A stretch of DNA of 34,980 nt from Opitutaceae bacterium (GTDB lineage Bacteria; Verrucomicrobiota; Verrucomicrobiia; Opitutales; Opitutaceae): positions 1 to 34,980 of the forward strand of contig JAEUGZ010000470.1 of assembly GCA_016794725.1 (NCBI GenBank), in the 5' to 3' direction. Shown here piece after piece: positions 31,029 to 34,980 of this stretch. The position numbers and the translations under genes are program-made. The notes beneath the pieces are model-generated. The model ran no database searches, was not told where the DNA came from, and saw only the letters and a list, made by a program, of their open reading frames with translations. Position 1 is the stretch's first letter. Each line of letters opens with the position of its first letter.

Positions 31029-31274
31029 ATGCCCAAGAATAAATCGAAAGCCTATCGGACCGAGATTTTCTTCGTCGGTGGACGAATGAAGAAGAGAAAA
31101 ATTCCCCTGATTGAGGGGATGGAAGTGGAGGAATTCATCCGACGAAATGCCGATGACGCTTTTCTCCTTCAGGAGGGCTACTACGAGATCCTCCACGAAC
31201 GCGAAACGAAGCGGGCGAACAAGACACCGGCCACTTCATCCGCAGGAGGCAGTTCTCAAACAAACGGGCAATAA
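31029..31274 (+). CDS. Small basic protein of unknown function
   Basis: 81 residues. The N-terminal half is basic and beta-rich looking (KSKAYRTEIFFVGGRMKKRK), the middle is acidic and helical (EGMEVEEFIRRNADDAF, LLQEGYYEILHERE), and the tail is low-complexity Ser/Gly/Thr. Base composition is noticeably less GC-rich than neighbouring genes, with AAG/AAA Lys codons and few GC-only third positions. No signal peptide. It ends 59 nt before the SWIM-SNF2 helicase gene on the same strand and may be co-expressed with it. I do not recognise the family. Coding is supported by the ordered amphipathic pattern and by the absence of a competing frame. Confidence 0.65.
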   Translation: MPKNKSKAYRTEIFFVGGRMKKRKIPLIEGMEVEEFIRRNADDAFLLQEGYYEILHERETKRANKTPATSSAGGSSQTNGQ

Positions 31275-31333
31275 CCATGTAAGCGGGCGGAATTGGCTTT
31301 GCCTCCCATATTTTCGGGACCTCGGATCTTTGC

Positions 31334-34102
31334 ATGCCCAAGCATACCCACCGCAGCAACCCTGCTGCCCAACAGCTTCCGCCGGTCACTGACTGGAGAA
31401 CGACCGATGCCGACGAGGTTCTCAAGCGCCAGTTGCGCGCGCGAGAGGAGCGTCCGCGCATCAGCAACCGGACCCCGGTCCATGCCATCTACTCGGATTT
31501 TCAGGTCCACTCCCCGAGCGGGCTTCACTACCAGGTCGAGATCCGCAATCTCCCGCACCAGCAGGTCGCCTGCACCTGCACCGACTTTCGCATCAACGGG
31601 CTCGGCACCTGCAAGCATATCGAAGCCGTCTTTCTCCACCTCGGGCGCCAACACCCCGCCGAATTCAAGGCGGCCCGCAGCGGGGCACCCTCTCCGCGCA
31701 TCGATCTTGTACCCGATCGCGCCGCCGGCCGCCTGCGGGTCGAGCGCAATTTCGACCGCCTCCCACCACGGCTTCGTCGTCACTTCGATACCACGGGACT
31801 CCAGCTTCCCAACCGGGATCCAGCCGACCTGGCGACCGAACTCACCGCAGCCACCCTGCCAAACTTCCGCGTCTCCCTCGAAACCACCGCCTGGCTGGCC
31901 GCCCGTGAAATTGCACTTGATCGCGTCATCAGTCGTCGCGACTACGAAGCCGGCGTCGCCAACGGTCTGCATCCGGAGCACGAGACCTTGCTGCCACTTT
32001 TCCCATATCAACGGGAAGGCATGCTGCACCTCGCCTTCACCGAACGCGCCCTGCTGGCCGACGAAATGGGTTTGGGAAAGACCATCCAGGCAGTCGCCGC
32101 CTGTGCCCTGCTCCGTCGTCTTGGCAAAGCCAGCCGCGTCCTGATCGTAACTCCCGCTTCGCTCAAAACGGAGTGGGAGGAGCAAATCCGGCGATTCACT
32201 CCGCTGACCCTCCGCGTGGTCTACGGCTCGCGCTCCGCCCGCGTGCGCATCTACGACGACCCGTCGCCACCGTATTTCACCATCGCCAACTACGAGCAGA
32301 TTGTCGCCGACAGCCTCGATCTCAATGAGCGGCTGCGTCCCGACATCGTGGTTCTCGACGAAGCCCAGCGGATCAAGAACTGGTCCACCAGGACCGCCCA
32401 GGCGGTCAAACGGCTCCGCAGTCGCTACGCCTTCGTCCTCACCGGCACACCCATCGAAAACCGAATCGATGAACTGCGCTCCATCGTCGATTTTCTCGAT
32501 CCCGCCCTTCTCGGCCCGCTCTTCCGCTTCAATCGCGACTTCTACACCTTCGACGACAAGGGCCGTCCCGAAGGCTACCAAAACCTCGCCCTGTTGCGCG
32601 AACGCGTGCGGCCCGTCCTCCTGCGCCGGCGCAAGGCGGACGTCGAAACGGAATTGCCCGATCGTACGGACCGGCACCTTTTTGTGCCGCTGACGGATGA
32701 CATGCGCGGCGACTACGCCAGCTACGAGAAGCAGGTGGCCGAGCTCGTCCAGAGGGCCAAACGCCGCCCGCTCACACCCAAAGAGCAGGATCTCCTCATG
32801 GTCCTCATGAACATGATGCGGATGATCTGTGACACGCCGGCGATCATTAAGTCCAGTTCGTGTCGCGACTGCCCGAAGCTCGACGAACTCGCGCGGGTAC
32901 TCGATGAGGTGCTGGCCGATTCCGACGTCAAGGTCATCGTGTTTTCCGAGTGGGAAGGCATGCTCACCCGGGTCCGTGAACTTGCCGACAAACAAGGAAT
33001 CGGATACGCGTGGCACACGGGTTCGGTGCCCCAGAAGCAACGACGCGCGGAAATCCTGGCCTTTCGTCAAGATCCGGGCTGTCGCCTGTTTCTCAGTACC
33101 GACTCCGGCGGCGTGGGACTCAACCTTCAGAACGCCAGTGTCGTGATCAACTGCGACCTGCCGTGGAACCCGGCCAAACTCGAGCAACGTATTGCGCGCG
33201 CCTGGCGCAAAAACCAGCTCCGTCCCGTCACGGTCGTCAACCTCATCGCAGAAAACACCATCGAGCACGGCATGCTCGGCAGTCTCGCCACCAAGCAGGA
33301 GCTTGCCCAGGGCGTGCTCGATGGCGTGGGCGATCTGGCGCAGGTGAAACTCAAGCGGGGGCGCCAGGATTTGCTCAAGCGGCTTGAACAAGTTCTTGCG
33401 GGTTCGTCCACCCCGACAGGCGCAGCCGGCGTCCCCCCGCCGGCGCGGCCTCCCGAACCGTCGTCTGATCCAGCCGCCACGTTTGCCGAATCCGCAGGCA
33501 GGACATTTGGCCCTCGTCTCATCCGCTGCGACGAAACATGGCTGGCCCATTCGGACGAGCCCGTTCTCGTCGCTGTCGTACAGGGCTCCGCTGCCGAGCA
33601 AAAGCCCCTGCTGGCCAGCCTGCTCAACGACACGCCTTGGCGCGGCCCGCGACCGTCCCTGCACGTCCTCGACGCCTCCGCCTGGGAGGCACTGCAGGCC
33701 CTCGCCGGTGCCGGATTGCTGACCTTGCACGCCCGGGCCACTCGTCCCCTGCTCGACCGTCAGGAGGGAGGCCATCAACCCACGCTCTCCGAGGAACAGC
33801 GCCGGCAGGTCGACGGTCTGCGCGCGCTCGCCCAGCGCAAGGCTCGCGCCGCCCGCGCGCTTCTCGCCGCCGACCTTGCCGCAGAAGCCGCCCCGGCCCT
33901 GCGCGAGGCGGTGCTCGCCACCGCGCAGGCGGGCGAAATCAGTCGCGCCCGCCCTGCGCCGGAGACACTCAAAGACTCCCTGCGACCTCCTCTCGGTTTG
34001 GCTTGGCCTATGGAAATCCGCCACGCCGCGCAGGCGCTCGAAGCCAATGCGATCACGGACGCGCTCAGCCACACGCTCGTGTCGTGGCTGCTCCAGGCAT
34101 AA
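31334..34102 (+). CDS. SWIM zinc-finger SNF2-family helicase
   Basis: 922 residues. An N-terminal SWIM zinc finger, CTCTDFRINGLGTCKHIEAV (C-x-C...C-x-H, about 80-99), is followed by the helicase core: FPYQREGMLHL, Walker A DEMGLGKT (about 243-250), Walker B DEAQRIKN (about 341), motif III LTGTPIENRIDEL, then the second lobe FSEWEGMLTRVRELA, SGGVGLNLQNASVVI, DLPWNPAKLEQRIARAWR (about 610-627). It is a DNA translocase whose SWIM domain could bind nucleic acid or protein. Residues about 690-922 are a variable helical tail rich in Ala, Arg and Leu. Two-part resemblance to the other SNF2 gene is confined to the core. Cellular role unknown (repair or transcription-linked remodelling are plausible). 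No Shine-Dalgarno site precedes the ATG. Confidence 0.93.
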   Translation: MPKHTHRSNPAAQQLPPVTDWRTTDADEVLKRQLRAREERPRISNRTPVHAIYSDFQVHSPSGLHYQVEIRNLPHQQVACTCTDFRINGLGTCKHIEAVFLHLGRQHPAEFKAARSGAPSPRIDLVPDRAAGRLRVERNFDRLPPRLRRHFDTTGLQLPNRDPADLATELTAATLPNFRVSLETTAWLAAREIALDRVISRRDYEAGVANGLHPEHETLLPLFPYQREGMLHLAFTERALLADEMGLGKTIQAVAACALLRRLGKASRVLIVTPASLKTEWEEQIRRFTPLTLRVVYGSRSARVRIYDDPSPPYFTIANYEQIVADSLDLNERLRPDIVVLDEAQRIKNWSTRTAQAVKRLRSRYAFVLTGTPIENRIDELRSIVDFLDPALLGPLFRFNRDFYTFDDKGRPEGYQNLALLRERVRPVLLRRRKADVETELPDRTDRHLFVPLTDDMRGDYASYEKQVAELVQRAKRRPLTPKEQDLLMVLMNMMRMICDTPAIIKSSSCRDCPKLDELARVLDEVLADSDVKVIVFSEWEGMLTRVRELADKQGIGYAWHTGSVPQKQRRAEILAFRQDPGCRLFLSTDSGGVGLNLQNASVVINCDLPWNPAKLEQRIARAWRKNQLRPVTVVNLIAENTIEHGMLGSLATKQELAQGVLDGVGDLAQVKLKRGRQDLLKRLEQVLAGSSTPTGAAGVPPPARPPEPSSDPAATFAESAGRTFGPRLIRCDETWLAHSDEPVLVAVVQGSAAEQKPLLASLLNDTPWRGPRPSLHVLDASAWEALQALAGAGLLTLHARATRPLLDRQEGGHQPTLSEEQRRQVDGLRALAQRKARAARALLAADLAAEAAPALREAVLATAQAGEISRARPAPETLKDSLRPPLGLAWPMEIRHAAQALEANAITDALSHTLVSWLLQA

Positions 34103-34126
34103 CCCTCTCGTCCGACATGCGGCACC

Positions 34127-34795
34127 TCAAGTCCTGAAAAGGTTTCGCCTGCGGTCAGGCGAGCCGGGAGTGCACCTTTCCGGCGGAAGGGCCGCGGAAG
34201 CGGGTGGCTTCTGCCTCGAACGAGACACCCAGTCCCAGCCACCACCGAAACCCGCCGACCGACCAAGTCGCCCGCGCGGCAAGGGTTTGGTCGTCTTCAT
34301 GGAGTCGAGCACCTTGCGCTGCTTCTCGTCCGGGGTGATGAACACCCGTATGAGTTTTTCAGTGACATCGACCCGGCTGGACGCAGGCACGGTCTGCAGG
34401 GATTTCGTGTCCCATTGCGAAACGAGGCGCGCGACGCCCCACTCGCCAAGGAGCGCGGGCATCCTCCCCGCCAACGCCGCCATCGCTTCCGCGGCCGGGG
34501 CGTCGCTGAACACCTCCTCGTGCATGCGTTTCTGGTAGTCGCTCATCAGGCGGCTCTTCTCCTCAAAAATCGCGTCCTTTCCGGCCGCTTTCGCGGCCCT
34601 GCCCTCAGCGATGACGGTGTCGCGCCGCCGCTGTTCGTCGGCGCTCCAGAAGTGAGCATACGCCACCGCTCGCGAATCATACACGCCAATGCGTTCCACG
34701 ACGGGCGCCGCGGACGCCGGTTCCGCGGCCTGGAGCGGAGTCAACCACGCCACCACGAGACTGACTGCACTGAACCAGAAAGACTTGGTTTTCAT
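34127..34795 (-). CDS. Small exported protein, unknown, with aberrant C-terminal tail
   Basis: 222 residues from the ATG at 34793-34795, which opens a signal peptide (MKTKSFWFSAVSLVVAWLTP, cleavage near LQAA); the frame extends 48 codons upstream without support. The mature part is a helical domain, for example YAHFWSADEQRRRDTVIAEG and KSRLMSDYQKRMHEEVFSD, ending around ITPDEKQRKVLDSMKTTKP. The last ~45 residues are Gly/Arg/Pro-rich (GRSAGFGGGWDWVSRSRQKP) and are encoded by the palindromic element at 34141-34252, so the native end was probably displaced. Probably periplasmic. No family recognised. The gene is convergent with the SWIM-SNF2 helicase. Confidence 0.7.
   Translation of the reverse strand: MKTKSFWFSAVSLVVAWLTPLQAAEPASAAPVVERIGVYDSRAVAYAHFWSADEQRRRDTVIAEGRAAKAAGKDAIFEEKSRLMSDYQKRMHEEVFSDAPAAEAMAALAGRMPALLGEWGVARLVSQWDTKSLQTVPASSRVDVTEKLIRVFITPDEKQRKVLDSMKTTKPLPRGRLGRSAGFGGGWDWVSRSRQKPPASAALPPERCTPGSPDRRRNLFRT
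34141..34252. repeat. Palindromic 112-bp element overlapping the end of a gene
   Basis: Bounded by GGTTTCG (34141-34147) and CGAAACC (34246-34252). Inside are hairpins TCGCCTG-CGGT-CAGGCGA (34145-34162), CCTTTCC-GGC-GGAAGGG and CTCG-AA-CGAG. Three internal hairpins and a near-identical length recall the 111-bp element, but the sequence is different. It lies across the 3' end of the exported-protein gene. Confidence 0.5.
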
Positions 34796-34980
34796 GTTGG
34801 GTTTGAGCTTCGGCCCCAGTGTAGCGCAATCCGTCGATGACCGTGATTTGATAATCTCAATGGCCTTCATCGAGGCACTCGATGGAGGCCGAACGTCCAA
34901 TTCCCAACCAGGGCCCTTCCGCCATGGGGAGTCCGACACGTACCCGGCGCCGGGCGCTTTCCTCCGCGCTTCCCCTCGTC

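Noticed and set aside
31256..34072. Open frame of over 900 codons antisense to the SWIM-SNF2 helicase
   Set aside because: No domain or signal is visible and composition is typical of a mirror frame in GC-rich DNA; the sense frame carries every helicase motif.

Overview
The window is high-GC bacterial chromosome, most likely from the phylum Verrucomicrobiota (Opitutaceae-like). This is inferred from the combination of genes, not from a marker gene: a Tat-exported Gfo/Idh/MocA oxidoreductase, a VPEP-type PEP-CTERM protein with autotransporter-like repeats, a fused-subunit 2-oxoacid:ferredoxin oxidoreductase, single-chain glycyl-tRNA synthetase, two large SNF2 helicases, and start codons preceded by pyrimidine-rich leaders instead of Shine-Dalgarno sites. 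No rRNA, tRNA, CRISPR array, insertion sequence or prophage was found.

Layout. 1-1047 (-): 5' part of a multi-pass membrane protein, probably a GT-C glycosyltransferase. 1048-1616: non-coding and rich in repeats. 1617-3002 (+): exported oxidoreductase. 3003-3338: nested inverted repeats between convergent genes. 3339-5588 (-): octaheme cytochrome c with a TPR tail. 5656-12588 (-): a compact block read in the order comEC, a small coiled-coil protein, glyQS, SNF2 helicase. 12589-13127: non-coding, with tandem hairpin repeat units. 13128-18073 (+): rarA, a small exported protein, and korA-korB. 18154-19029 (-): transglutaminase-like protein. 19246-22512 (+): ribB (with a degenerate RibA-like domain), ribH, nusB, ftsY. 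22683-26838 (-): a probable zinc-acquisition locus made of a COG0523 GTPase with a poly-His loop, a small His-rich exported protein, and a TonB-dependent receptor with a His/Glu loop. 26878-28539 (-): PEP-CTERM autotransporter-repeat protein. 28873-30879 (+): exported sialidase-like/SGNH-esterase fusion. 31029-34102 (+): a small unknown protein and a SWIM-SNF2 helicase. 34127-34795 (-): small exported protein whose tail overlaps a palindromic element. 34796-34980 shows nothing supportable.

How the genes fit together. korAB supplies ferredoxin-linked 2-oxoacid oxidation. ribB-ribH supply flavin precursors and are followed by nusB (rRNA transcription) and ftsY (membrane targeting). The oxidoreductase, the sialidase/esterase fusion and the PEP-CTERM protein are envelope or secreted functions that suit a polysaccharide-degrading lifestyle. 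The outer-membrane receptor, small exported protein and His-rich GTPase form a coherent metal-handling unit.

The most unusual content is non-coding. There are two copies of a 111-bp element with terminal inverted repeats, a dispersed family of 10-nt-period CACGRAT repeats arranged as nested hairpins, tandem hairpin units with a paired-base substitution, and a leader with three copies of one 11-mer that could form alternative hairpins in front of the TonB receptor. Start codons were moved inward from the longest open frame where a signal peptide or family alignment decided it; each such choice is noted.
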